Positions 25,468-34,464 of a stretch of 64,000 nucleotides of DNA are shown here, piece after piece. The stretch covers positions 1 to 64,000 of the forward strand of contig CATOMC010000011.1 in NCBI GenBank assembly GCA_951801245.1, written 5' to 3'. The stretch comes from an uncultured Lachnospiraceae bacterium. Its GTDB lineage: Bacteria > Bacillota_A > Clostridia > Lachnospirales > Lachnospiraceae. How positions within the stretch are numbered: the first letter of the stretch is position 1; every line of letters begins with the position of its first letter. The notes under the pieces are model-generated. The model was not told the origin of the DNA. It ran no database searches and saw only the letters and a program-made list of their open reading frames with translations. Position numbers and translations under genes: made by a program.

Positions 25468-26559
25468 CTATTTATTTTCGTAATATCGCAGATTTTTAGT
25501 TTTTCCTTTTTTGATCGGCATACCCTCATCAGATAACTCTCTCAAAAGTATGATTGCTGTAGATTGGGACACACCAAGTGCTGTTTCTACATCACTGCGA
25601 GTGATAGAGCCATTCCTGCGGCACAAGTCCAGGACCGCATGCATCCGTTCTTCTTTCTTTGTCATACTGGTAGGACCAGCCGTTTTAGAAGGATTTGGTA
25701 GCGTTTGCTCTTCTATGTGGAAGTTGGTATTAGGAAGCGTAATTTTAAAAGCGTTGCCGGTTGTTTCGATTATAGGTTTCACAGTATATTCATCGTAACA
25801 TTTATTGATTTTAAGAATTCCGGTGCCGTATGCTTCGATGAGTCACAGGTGATAGAAGATATTTGCTAAATACTGATTGCGTAGTGTAGACACTCCCAGC
25901 ATCACGTCCTCCAATGCGATACCTTTCACCAGGCCGCCAATTGTTACGAATTCTATTCGGTTTTCAAAAATACTGATATCTAATCGATCCAGTCCGGAGA
26001 ATTCTGCACGGGTACGATTATAACGATTAATATAATCGTAGGCTTGCTCCAGGAGAGAATCTGATAATTCCCGGCGATCCTTGAATACAGATTTCTTACT
26101 ACCCTCGAAAACAGCCAGTTTTATCATATGTGTACATTGTTCAGACAATAAAAACGCCAGATTAGTGTACATATCATCCTCACCAATCAGATGAAGCGTA
26201 TGCATTTGGGCTCTTTCAAACGCTGCCTTTCGTTTTTTAAAGAAATTGGCGGCCTTATGAAAAGTAAGATTTTGGTTGACAGAACGGGCTTCTTCATAAC
26301 TGTCACCACTGGTTTCCTTAATCATATTCAGGATGGCAGCATCTGTTGCTGGAACTGTCGATGCTCTCTGGCGAACATAAACGCCTTTTGGGCGGATCCC
26401 CTTTTCACGCAGATAATACGGTCTTGCAGTGCCACGTTGAACAGTTACACGTACAATGGACTTTTCATCCATGATATCATTATGGAAATCTACAAACATA
26501 GTAATATCTTCAATGTATTCTCTCTTGAATTCAGTCGATTTGCTTTTTACATTTTCTAA
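25468..26559 (-). pseudogene. Decayed AlbA_2/Schlafen-type ATP-binding transcriptional regulator
   Basis: One reading frame on the minus strand reads from KSTEFKREYIEDI (about 26541) through TVQRGTARPYYLREKGIRP, FVTIGGLVKGI and IEAYGTGILKIN to a C-terminal winged helix (RSDVETALGVSQSTAIILLR). It is broken by an in-frame TGA at 25843-25845, between NIFYHL and LIEAYGTG. Compared with intact family members as I remember them, about 45 residues are missing after YIEDI (including the VIAFANxxGG core). About 28 residues are missing after GLDRLD (the EAIREALxNAxxHRDY helix). Two in-frame deletions plus a nonsense codon indicate a dead gene. It abuts the ECF gene, whose stop overlaps its degraded 5' end. 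Confidence 0.8.
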
Positions 26560-26560
26560 A

Positions 26561-27142
26561 TCACCGTATGGTAAAGAACAATCCGGATTTTTTCAGTGCG
26601 GGCCTCAGTGCCATATACACCAGCACGGATACGATTGCGGAGGTCACCGCATTGATGGAAGTGGAAGCTACATTCCAGGCCAGTGTCAGTTCTGCGGCCG
26701 GTTTGCCCAGGATGACCAGCTTGTAGAAATAACCGATCAGAGGGTCGAAAACCACATTAAATAAAAGCCCGCAGACAGCGGCGGCAATGGTCCATTTCAG
26801 AACTTTCTTATTGTCTGTTTCGGTACTGACATGGCCAAGCTTGTGGGCGATCAGGCCGGTGATAAACCCGATGCAGAACTTTAAGAACAATGTCTTGGGG
26901 GCATAGACCACATAGACCGGATCGAGCAGATCTCCGATCGTCATACCGATGGCGCCGCCGAGTCCCCCATAGACGCCGCCCAGAAGCAGGGCGCCAAGGA
27001 CGCATACGGCATTACCCAGGTGAATGGAAGTGGCATCACCGCCCGGCAGAGGAATCTTAATCTGCAAAAAAGTGAAGACCACATAAGAAAGTGCGGCAAA
27101 AATACCCGTAAATACAATTTTCAGTAACTTCTCATTTTTCAT
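26561..27142 (-). CDS. ECF transporter S component (riboflavin-type family), substrate unknown
   Basis: 193 residues, five or six membrane helices. The segment IPLPGGDATSIHLGNAVCVL followed by GGVYGGLGGAIGMTIGDLLD is typical of PF07155-type S components, which capture vitamins or precursors and dock to a shared EcfA/EcfT energising module. No EcfA or EcfT genes are nearby, so this is an orphan using a shared module. AAGGAGAG precedes ATG on the minus strand. An untranslated leader with a hairpin lies upstream, but I recognise no known riboswitch there. Confidence 0.82.
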   Translation of the reverse strand: MKNEKLLKIVFTGIFAALSYVVFTFLQIKIPLPGGDATSIHLGNAVCVLGALLLGGVYGGLGGAIGMTIGDLLDPVYVVYAPKTLFLKFCIGFITGLIAHKLGHVSTETDNKKVLKWTIAAAVCGLLFNVVFDPLIGYFYKLVILGKPAAELTLAWNVASTSINAVTSAIVSVLVYMALRPALKKSGLFFTIR

Positions 27143-27175
27143 AGCATTCTCTCCTTATATTTAGTTTCGTTGGAT

Positions 27176-27204
27176 AGAGGTTAATTCCGAAGGAATTTAC
27201 CTCT
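27176..27204. other. Leader hairpin with TAATTCC-GAA-GGAATTT core
   Basis: AGAGGTTAATTCC, loop GAA, GGAATTTACCTCT: 13 positions with one T-T mismatch. It lies 34-62 bases upstream of the ECF start, in its leader. The apical part with the same mismatch recurs in the hairpin at 42868-42912. Confidence 0.55.
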
Positions 27205-27278
27205 ATTATATGGGAAAATGGAATCCTTAAAAGTACCAAATTAATATTTTTTAACCATACCAGATATGGGAACCTAAA

Positions 27279-27307
27279 AAAAGATACCTAAATAACAAAA
27301 GATACCT
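27279..27307. repeat. Direct repeat AAAAGATACCT x2 in a divergent promoter region
   Basis: AAAAGATACCT at 27279-27289 and again at 27297-27307, 18 bases apart, between the minus-strand ECF gene and the plus-strand chimeric gene. This may be a regulator binding site. Confidence 0.4.
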
Positions 27308-27333
27308 TATTTCCGCTTTACCGGTTGATTAAG

Positions 27334-28377
27334 ATGAAAAAAATGCTTATGCGAAAGGAATTAGACAGGATGGGATACTCTTTTTTGGATGAACAGGGCA
27401 CTTTTTCATTGGATATGCCGGAGAACTATAGTTATCAGTATTTTCCGACAGCAGGGGAGCAGGGCATTAAGAGTGTCTTGACGCCCAATTTTGGCGGTGA
27501 CAGTAAAAGGAACCAGAATGAATTCCTGTTAGAGCCGGTCAGTGTGGAAAATCTGCATAATAACCGGTCTACAAGAAACTTCTGGTGCCGGATCGAGGGG
27601 GTTGGAAGCTGGTCCGTGACAGGGGCATCGGCTGGGGCCGAGCAGGATAAGTTCACGGCCAGGCAGGATGTGAGTAAGATGACGGCGGGATTCATGTGGA
27701 TGAGTGTCACTAGGCGTCTGGCCAAGTGTCAGATCGATGCAAAGGTAGATTCCTTTGTGCCGGTGGAGCATGATGTGGAGATTATGAGGGTCACCTTGAC
27801 CAACTGCGGGCAGGAAGAGGTGACATTGACACCGGTGGTGGCTGTTCCGATTTATGGAAGAAGCGCAGACAATATCCGTGACCACAGGCATGTGACATCC
27901 TTGCTGCATCGCATGCAAAGGCTGTCGGAGCATTACAGTTATCCGATGCTGGCGGTGTGGCAGACAGAATTTATGGAGTGGATGCTTGGGTTACATGACC
28001 GCATTAACAGCCAGTATGATACCAACAGGAACCAGCAGAAGATCAAACAGGCAATTGATTTTATCCATAAGAATTACGATAAAGATTTGAATATGGCGGT
28101 GGTATCCAATTATATTTCCATGAATTATTCGCTGTTTTCCTACCTGTTCAAAGAATATACGGGGAATAATTTTGTGAACTATCTCAAGAGCATCCGGATG
28201 GAGGAGGCCAAGAAACTGTTAGCGGGGACAGAACTGCGGATCGTTGAGATCAGCGCAAGAGTCGGATATGAGAATGAGAAGCACTTTATGAAGACATTCA
28301 AGGCATCCTGCGGGGTGTCTCCCAGCGAGTACCGCAAAAATATACAGATGCAGAATTTCCCCCTGGGGGGGGGGTAA
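27334..28377 (+). CDS. Chimeric gene: GH94 phosphorylase N-terminus fused to AraC/YesN regulator C-terminus
   Basis: 347 residues from ATG 27334, with no clear ribosome site. Residues up to about 193 match the N-terminal beta-sandwich domain of GH94 phosphorylases (NYSYQYFPTAGEQGIKSVLT, VENLHNNRSTRNFWCRIEGV, ADNIRDHRHVTSLLHR). The catalytic (alpha/alpha)6 barrel is absent. After about nucleotide 27910 the sequence switches in frame to the end of a YesN-like response regulator. That part has a linker (RLSEHYSYPMLA), then two AraC helix-turn-helix motifs (VVSNYISMNYSLFSYLFKEY; IVEISARVGYENEKHFMKTF; CGVSPSEYRK). Neither half is complete, so it is most likely a deletion-fusion remnant. It ends in a G10 tract. 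Confidence 0.8.
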   Translation: MKKMLMRKELDRMGYSFLDEQGTFSLDMPENYSYQYFPTAGEQGIKSVLTPNFGGDSKRNQNEFLLEPVSVENLHNNRSTRNFWCRIEGVGSWSVTGASAGAEQDKFTARQDVSKMTAGFMWMSVTRRLAKCQIDAKVDSFVPVEHDVEIMRVTLTNCGQEEVTLTPVVAVPIYGRSADNIRDHRHVTSLLHRMQRLSEHYSYPMLAVWQTEFMEWMLGLHDRINSQYDTNRNQQKIKQAIDFIHKNYDKDLNMAVVSNYISMNYSLFSYLFKEYTGNNFVNYLKSIRMEEAKKLLAGTELRIVEISARVGYENEKHFMKTFKASCGVSPSEYRKNIQMQNFPLGGG

Positions 28378-28392
28378 AAGAATAACGCTTTA

Positions 28393-30330
28393 TCAGGTGC
28401 TTTGGGCATGATGTTCCCGTTTGGCCTCATACATCATTTTGTCTGCGGCTGCGAACAGTTCCTGGATATTTTCCGAAGTAAAACCGGGGGCAGGGAGCGC
28501 GCAGGCATAGCCGCAGCTGCAGGAGACAGGATATTTCTTGCTCCCCAGCCGGCTGTAATTCTGCAGATAGGAGGTTATGGATTCTATGCGGTCTCTGATG
28601 TCCTTTTCACAGAGTCCGGCAGTCAGTATATAGAATTCGTCTCCTGCGAAACGGGCGCAGATATCCCCTTCCTGGAAGGTACTTTCTATCGCCTGTCCCA
28701 GAATCCGGATGGCGAAATCCCCTTCCGTATGTCCGTAAGTGTCATTAATCCCTTTCAGGTTATCCATATCAATCAGAAAAACGGTGAGCGTAAGCTGTTT
28801 GTCGATGGCATGGCTTAAAAGCGGGCCTTCCAGATGATTGTAGCCGTGTTTGTTGTAAAGGCCGGTCAGCGCGTCTTTCATGTAGATATCTTCCAGGTGG
28901 CTTACCATCATGCCGGTGCGTTTGGCTTCACAGATACTTTGCAGCATCTGGTTAATGTTCATCTGCCATTGTACCAGCCGAAAATGATAGTCAATCTGAT
29001 TGTTTGCGTAAGAAAGGGCAAGATAGCCAAACTTTTTATCCTCAAAGAACAGCGGGACGTAAATATAGGCAGAGTCGGAATCATCGGTAATATAATCCGG
29101 TAGCAGGTTTGTTTTGCGGTAACTGCATTCCGGCAGGCGCCTGCCGTTTTTCATGGCAAATTTCAGTAAAACCGTATCGTTGTCTTCCACTGATTCTGTC
29201 TGGTTAGTGAGGGCCAGAATGTGGCTGGAGACAGAATCCCAGTCTGCGTAGAGACACAGGTAGAATTCCCGGCAATGTTCTATTTTGAGCACGAACTGTT
29301 CTAGCAGATCCATGCCGCTGTCAAGGTCGGTTATGTACTGCAGTAAAGAAGACATGTTCATGGAGTCGAGAATAGAAGTCTCCAGGGTGGCAATACGCGC
29401 GGACAGTTCCTGCATCAAAAAAACAGAGTTGGTATGCTGCGGACAACTGCAGCCACAGGAATTGTGGAATATCGGAGCCGCCGACAGATAGGAGACCGGG
29501 GCAAGAGATCCGCCATGGATCAGGGTCAGCAGATTCGTGGCGGCGGCAGCACCCAGTTCATAGACCGGAAAAGTAACCGTCGTGAGCCTTGGAGAGGCGC
29601 TTCGGCCTTCCGGGGTGTCGTCGCAGCCAGTAATCGCAATGTCTTCGGGCACCCGGTACCCTGCCGAAAGCGCAGCCGCAAGGAACAAAAGAGCCATACG
29701 GTCATTGTAGCATACGACCGCCTCAGGGGGCATGGTCTGGGAGAAAAAGGTAAGCGCGTCCCTGACATCACACATGTCATATCCACAGCGATAGATGTCG
29801 TTTGCACCCGCCGTTTTGCCGGCTTTATGTAATGCCTCTATATAATGCTGCTCCCGCAGATTCGAGAAAACGGGCTCTTGTGTGCTGCCTAAATAGCAGA
29901 CGCGGGAAGCCTGATGTACCGTGAGAAAATGTGTCGTCAGTGTGGCAGCCATAGAATTATTTTCCAGGGAAATTGCAGGAAAATGACTGCCTGACACGGC
30001 TATTTCCACAATCGGGCAGTGGAGCGATTCCAGTTTGTTTAGGATAGCTTGTTTTAATTCGGAAGAAATGTAGGTGTCAGAAGCAAAGATGATGCCGTCA
30101 AAACGATTGTAATTGGGAATTTGCAGAATGCTTTCTTCCCCCATCTCATAGGCACCGAGGTTTCCCGCGTATAAAGACACCGATCTTTTTGTAATGGAAA
30201 CAGGATGTTTTTGCAATGACTGTGTCAGTCTTCCTGTGTTTTGTGCGTGACAAAGGAAAAGTAAGCGCCGATAAATGGTATAAATAGATAAAAACCGGCA
30301 AATACTTCTAATATTTACCAAATGAGTCAA
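28393..30330 (-). CDS. Sugar-receptor-like (LacI/PBP1) sensor fused to GGDEF diguanylate cyclase
   Basis: Up to 645 residues. From about residue 50 to 300 is a LacI-type periplasmic-binding fold (YNRFDGIIFASDTY, VVCYNDRMALLFLAAALSAG, VPEDIAITGCDDTPEGR) without the LacI DNA-binding domain. Residues about 310-480 form a GAF-like region with a Cys pair (NSCGCSCPQ) before it. The C-terminal GGDEF domain has DALTGLYNKHGYNH, FLIDMDNLKGINDTYGH and the active-site RFAGDEF (an AGDEF variant, normally active). No signal peptide, so it probably links a cytoplasmic ligand to c-di-GMP synthesis. The start is doubtful: TTG 30330 has no ribosome site and lies 34-46 bases from a divergent gene. Confidence 0.82.
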   Translation of the reverse strand: MTHLVNIRSICRFLSIYTIYRRLLFLCHAQNTGRLTQSLQKHPVSITKRSVSLYAGNLGAYEMGEESILQIPNYNRFDGIIFASDTYISSELKQAILNKLESLHCPIVEIAVSGSHFPAISLENNSMAATLTTHFLTVHQASRVCYLGSTQEPVFSNLREQHYIEALHKAGKTAGANDIYRCGYDMCDVRDALTFFSQTMPPEAVVCYNDRMALLFLAAALSAGYRVPEDIAITGCDDTPEGRSASPRLTTVTFPVYELGAAAATNLLTLIHGGSLAPVSYLSAAPIFHNSCGCSCPQHTNSVFLMQELSARIATLETSILDSMNMSSLLQYITDLDSGMDLLEQFVLKIEHCREFYLCLYADWDSVSSHILALTNQTESVEDNDTVLLKFAMKNGRRLPECSYRKTNLLPDYITDDSDSAYIYVPLFFEDKKFGYLALSYANNQIDYHFRLVQWQMNINQMLQSICEAKRTGMMVSHLEDIYMKDALTGLYNKHGYNHLEGPLLSHAIDKQLTLTVFLIDMDNLKGINDTYGHTEGDFAIRILGQAIESTFQEGDICARFAGDEFYILTAGLCEKDIRDRIESITSYLQNYSRLGSKKYPVSCSCGYACALPAPGFTSENIQELFAAADKMMYEAKREHHAQST

Positions 30331-30375
30331 TAGATTGCTTTATAGATTCCGAAAAGCTGTATCATGGAGGCTTCA

Positions 30376-30930
30376 GTGAAACAGACATCTTCACAAACGG
30401 AAAAGTGGGATTTTATATTTTATGTGTATTTGTTTTTTATAGCCGCTGTCTTTGGATGGCTGTGGGAGGGAAGTCTATACCTTTTTAAAGATGACGCCTA
30501 TGTCAACAGGGGATTTTTGACCGGGCCCTGGCTGCCCATCTATGGAGGAGGCGCAGTTATGCTGGAAATTCTGTTTCACAGGTGGCGGGACAGGACTTTC
30601 CTGACATTTCTGTCATCCATGCTTTTGTGTACGGTGCTGGAATATCTGACAGGCTGGTATCTGGAATTGACTTGGGGAGTCAAGTGGTGGGACTACAGTC
30701 AGATGAACTGGAATCTGCATGGACGGATCTGTTTTGCCAGCAGTATTTTGTTTGGGCTTGGTGGCGCCATCCTTGTTTGTGTCGTGGCGCCGCTTCTTCA
30801 TTCACTCTATCGCAGGATTCCGGTGAGAGTCAGGATGTGGATAATGTTGACTGTTTTGGTTATTTTCGTAACGGATGCGGCTTACAGTGCCTTTGCACCG
30901 CATATGGGGAGAGGAGTTACGTACCGTTAG
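30376..30930 (+). CDS. CmpB-family (PF06541) membrane protein, putative ABC transporter permease
   Basis: About 184 residues with four or five helices. The segments FFIAAVFGWLWEGSLYLF, VNRGFLTGPWLPIYGGGAVM, VLEYLTGWYLELTWGVKWWD and GRICFASSILFGLGG are hallmarks of the PF06541 family, often labelled putative ABC-transporter type IV. The biochemical function is not established. GTG 30376 has GGAGG five bases upstream; ATG 30364, in the same frame, has none. It stands alone between two minus-strand genes. Confidence 0.85.
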   Translation: MKQTSSQTEKWDFIFYVYLFFIAAVFGWLWEGSLYLFKDDAYVNRGFLTGPWLPIYGGGAVMLEILFHRWRDRTFLTFLSSMLLCTVLEYLTGWYLELTWGVKWWDYSQMNWNLHGRICFASSILFGLGGAILVCVVAPLLHSLYRRIPVRVRMWIMLTVLVIFVTDAAYSAFAPHMGRGVTYR

Positions 30931-30967
30931 GTGCTGTCCGGATTTACCCGATGCTTCCGGCGGCATT

Positions 30968-32626
30968 TTATGAGTGGTCATGGTTCTTCCCGCGAATGAA
31001 TTCTTTGGGGGTAACGCCATAATATTTCTTAAAGACGGCGTTAAAATGTTTGACGGAGACAAAGCCGGTCTGTTCTGCTACTGTGTAGATGCGGATATCG
31101 GGGTTTTGACGCAGCAGTCTGGCAGCCTGTTCCATCCTGATGCGCAGTAGGTATTTGGTATAAGGTTCTTTCCATGTCTTATGAAACAGGTCACTCAGAT
31201 AACTACTGTTGACCCCGCAGTGGTCGGCCGCATCAGAGAGGGATATGTTTTCCTGATAGTGAGATAAAAGATATTTCTGGGCTTTCGCGGCAATATCTCC
31301 CGGGTCAAAGGACAGGGGCCTTGCGGGGGAAGTGATAAGAGTACAGATTGTATTGGCAAGGATCTGGACACTTGTCGTTTCATCCGGTAAGCCGGCGGGC
31401 CTATAGAGGTCGATCTGGCGGAACAGTTCCTCATAGGCTCTTCTTTGATACGCCGGGCTGATTCTGGCACGTCCGCAGACCGTACCGATCAGATAAGATC
31501 CAAGGCGCAGTACGCGGGCATACCCTTCCTGCAAAAGACAGGCGGATTCCTTCGTATTAAGGGGTTTATCCGGCGCGGCCGCAGGAGGGACGATGGAGAT
31601 CAGTTTTCCGATGTCCAGATACAAGTGGTCTGCGGAAACGGTAAGATAATCTGTATAAATTTGTTCGTCCAGCGCATTTACGGTATGGATAAATTCCGCG
31701 TCATCTTCTGTCTCGGAGGAAAGAATAGGGCAGTCGTGCTGTAGCAGGGAAAGCGGAACAAGGCGATGGATTTCCTGCAGGGCATGGGGGAGCATCATCA
31801 TGTCATTCACAATCTGACTTCCATAGACGGTGACTTTGGGCAGTCGGCCGGAAACAGTATGTGTTGTCAGTTCGCAGTATAGTTTATGCACTTTTTCTGG
31901 TAGCAGGGAGACGTCGGGGGCATCTAGCAGGACATAGGTACTTCCGTCAGTGTTGTATAGTGTGGTGTATCCCTGCTGGGAGCAAATCTCCTTAAGGATC
32001 TGGTTCAGCCGCAGATGGTCTGTTGTCGTATCGGATGCATCGCGGTTTTTTAAAAGCAGGTCGAGCGTGTCCGGCAGGCATTTCAGAAGCATATAGGAGC
32101 CATTTGCGCAGGGCAGGCCACAGGATTCCAATTGATGAAAAAGCTGATAGGTGAGGGCAGTATTCTGCTCCAGTACAGCTCCTAACAGCGCTTCCCGCAG
32201 GCTGGTTTCTGTGGAATTCTTATCAAAGGACAAAAAATCGTGGGAATGCTGTTCATCCAGTCGTCTGGCAATAGATTCCAGAAGGACAATGAGGTTTTGA
32301 TCCACCAGTGGTTTTAGCAAATAATCGGTCACGTGATACCGGATAGCCGTCTGGGCGTATTCAAATTCGTCATATCCGGAGATGATGATCACGATGATGT
32401 AAGGATAGTTGTCTACAATATATTTTGCCAAACTAAGGCCGTCCACTTCCGGCATTTTAATATCGGTAATGACCACATCGAAATGCTGTCTTCTCAAAAG
32501 TTCGATTGCTTCTAACCCGTCCCCGGCGACACCGCTTACCTGGAAATGTCCGGTAAAACGGGGAATATTGTCAGCCAGATAGGTGCGCATCAGTTTTTCG
32601 TCATCCACTACTAAAATATGGTACAT
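30968..32626 (-). CDS. YesN-type AraC-family response regulator
   Basis: 552 residues. The N-terminal receiver has VVDDEKLMRTYLAD and the phosphorylation site VVITDIKMPEVDGLSL; a long middle region of about 320 residues follows. The C-terminal AraC domain holds SLSDAADHCGVNSSYLSDLF and VAEQTGFVSVKHFNAVFKKY, ending in GVTPKEFIRG. ATG 32626 is within the 3' end of the kinase gene (16-base overlap) with AGGAG upstream. It probably activates the divergent sugar ABC transporter and GH66 genes when its kinase detects the sugar. Confidence 0.93.
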   Translation of the reverse strand: MYHILVVDDEKLMRTYLADNIPRFTGHFQVSGVAGDGLEAIELLRRQHFDVVITDIKMPEVDGLSLAKYIVDNYPYIIVIIISGYDEFEYAQTAIRYHVTDYLLKPLVDQNLIVLLESIARRLDEQHSHDFLSFDKNSTETSLREALLGAVLEQNTALTYQLFHQLESCGLPCANGSYMLLKCLPDTLDLLLKNRDASDTTTDHLRLNQILKEICSQQGYTTLYNTDGSTYVLLDAPDVSLLPEKVHKLYCELTTHTVSGRLPKVTVYGSQIVNDMMMLPHALQEIHRLVPLSLLQHDCPILSSETEDDAEFIHTVNALDEQIYTDYLTVSADHLYLDIGKLISIVPPAAAPDKPLNTKESACLLQEGYARVLRLGSYLIGTVCGRARISPAYQRRAYEELFRQIDLYRPAGLPDETTSVQILANTICTLITSPARPLSFDPGDIAAKAQKYLLSHYQENISLSDAADHCGVNSSYLSDLFHKTWKEPYTKYLLRIRMEQAARLLRQNPDIRIYTVAEQTGFVSVKHFNAVFKKYYGVTPKEFIRGKNHDHS

Positions 32627-34464
32627 GCTTTGTCTTCTCCTGTCTGCCTTTCGGGAATATGCAGGGTAACCGTGGTTCCTGCACCGCAGGCGGAATCAAT
32701 TTGTATGAGAGCGTCTTTGCCGAATTTCAACTGCAGCCTTCTGCAGATATTGATTAACCCGATGCTGCCCTGTGGTCTGGCATTGTGGGAATCAGGCATG
32801 GCTGCGGGAAGTTCTTCGTCTAAGGAGCTGTTGTCCTGCAGTCTGGCATTGATTTCGCAGAGTTTGTCCGGCGGGATGCCGGGACCGTTATCGGATATCC
32901 GGATCTGGTAGCCGTCAGGTTCCAGGGAGGCGGCAAGATCAATGTGCACATTGCCCCGGCATTTCTCACAGCCGTGCTTTACGGCGTTTTCCACCAGCGT
33001 CTGGAGAGAGAGGGACGGAATCTGGCATTGGTTCAGGCAGGGGGCGGCTTCAATCCGGTAAGTCAGTTTATCTTCGTAGCGCATCTGCATGATGGAAAGA
33101 TAAGCAAGGCAGATCTGGATTTCGTTTTCCAGGGGAATCTCCTTGTCGGCGTTCATGATTCCTCCAAGATAAGAGGAGAAAGCTTCGATGGCACTGACTG
33201 CTTTTGCATTTTCATTGCATTTGACTAATAGGCTTATGGTGTTGAGTGTATTGTACATAAAATGGGGCTTTATCTGGCTGCACAGCGCATTGTACTGCGA
33301 TGCTTTATACAGATAGTTCGTCTCGTAAATTTGCTTGACAAGCTGCGTATTCCTGTGGACAAACTCTTTCAGGTGATCGACCATCCGGTTGAAGGATAGA
33401 GTCAGGTAGCCGATTTCGTCTTTGCTCCGGACAGGTGCCTGCACATTAAGATTTCCTCCTTCCACCTTTTTCATGAGTTGGATGATCGTGTTGAGCGGTG
33501 CCAGGAATTTCCGAATAAAAAGAGTAAAAACAGTGATGGATGCCATAATACATGCCAGGGTTAACAGTATGGTCTTTCGCATATTTTCTTTCATGGGTTC
33601 CATCAGTTCACTGTAGGAATTCAGGGCAATGATCTTGAGTCCCGAGGAGGCAATGGCGTAATGATTCCAGATATACTGCCTGCCGTCAGGACCTGTAAAA
33701 AAACGATCTTTCGTTGTTGTTCCTAAAGGGCTGAAAAAGGATAAAAAATCGGGACTGAACTGTTCGCTTGTCTGATAGATGATCTGGTTTTCATCGTTCA
33801 GGATGATAAGGGCGCCGCCCTTTTTCAGTTCGACCCGGTCACAGATCTTGCGGATGCCGGAATAGTCCGCGTCTACTTTGATGACTCCCAGCAGCACGTC
33901 ATTATCTTTCTTACTCCTGATTGGCCTGACGATGGAAAAAACAGGTGTTTTCTTACTGCCGAAGGCTTTCTCGAGATGGGGCGGTATATAGATTGGTTTG
34001 GTCTGTAAGGCAGCCTGCTTGTACCAACTGCTTTCCTGATAGGAAGTAAAGTCCGCCATCTCGTAAGGTGTCCGTGTATAGGAATAGATATTTTTGTCAT
34101 TCATGATATAGACCCGCAGGATTTCATCCCGGGGAAGGGTCATGACAGAAGCGAGAAAATCCCCGATCGTACGGCTGACGTTTAGCTGCTCCTCGGCAGA
34201 GACGGGGGACAGTTCCAGGCTTTCTAAGACATCATCATTATAGTAGGGGGCCAGCGTCAGGCGGTTTAACTCATTGAGATAAATGTTAATGTTGGAACCG
34301 GTCTGTTCGATGATCTGCTGGGTCTGTTCAATGGTCTGCTCTGTTACTTGTCTGGAATATCTCTGATAATTCAGGTAAGAAACGGCAGAAATGGACAGGA
34401 TATGGAACAGGCAGATCATGGTGACGAGCTTGGCCGTAAAGGTGGGATGGACAAATCTTTTCAT
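32611..34464 (-). CDS. YesM-type sensor histidine kinase
   Basis: 617 residues. A membrane helix near the N-terminus (LVTMICLFHILSISAVSYL), an extracellular dCache-like sensor domain to about residue 300, and a second helix (ILLTLACIMASITVFTLF). Next comes a HAMP domain (LNTIIQLMKKVEGGNLNV) and the His_kinase domain with SQIKPHFMYNTLNTISLLV (phospho-His), then a HATPase domain with NAVKHGCE and ISDNGPGIP. AGGAGG precedes the start. Partner of the YesN-type regulator downstream; divergent from the sugar transporter. Confidence 0.93.
   Translation of the reverse strand: MKRFVHPTFTAKLVTMICLFHILSISAVSYLNYQRYSRQVTEQTIEQTQQIIEQTGSNINIYLNELNRLTLAPYYNDDVLESLELSPVSAEEQLNVSRTIGDFLASVMTLPRDEILRVYIMNDKNIYSYTRTPYEMADFTSYQESSWYKQAALQTKPIYIPPHLEKAFGSKKTPVFSIVRPIRSKKDNDVLLGVIKVDADYSGIRKICDRVELKKGGALIILNDENQIIYQTSEQFSPDFLSFFSPLGTTTKDRFFTGPDGRQYIWNHYAIASSGLKIIALNSYSELMEPMKENMRKTILLTLACIMASITVFTLFIRKFLAPLNTIIQLMKKVEGGNLNVQAPVRSKDEIGYLTLSFNRMVDHLKEFVHRNTQLVKQIYETNYLYKASQYNALCSQIKPHFMYNTLNTISLLVKCNENAKAVSAIEAFSSYLGGIMNADKEIPLENEIQICLAYLSIMQMRYEDKLTYRIEAAPCLNQCQIPSLSLQTLVENAVKHGCEKCRGNVHIDLAASLEPDGYQIRISDNGPGIPPDKLCEINARLQDNSSLDEELPAAMPDSHNARPQGSIGLINICRRLQLKFGKDALIQIDSACGAGTTVTLHIPERQTGEDKACTIF

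Noticed and set aside
27143..27333. Vitamin-type riboswitch (TPP, FMN or similar) before the ECF S-component gene
   Set aside because: Only a simple hairpin and direct repeats are visible; the conserved sequence cores of known vitamin riboswitches are not there.
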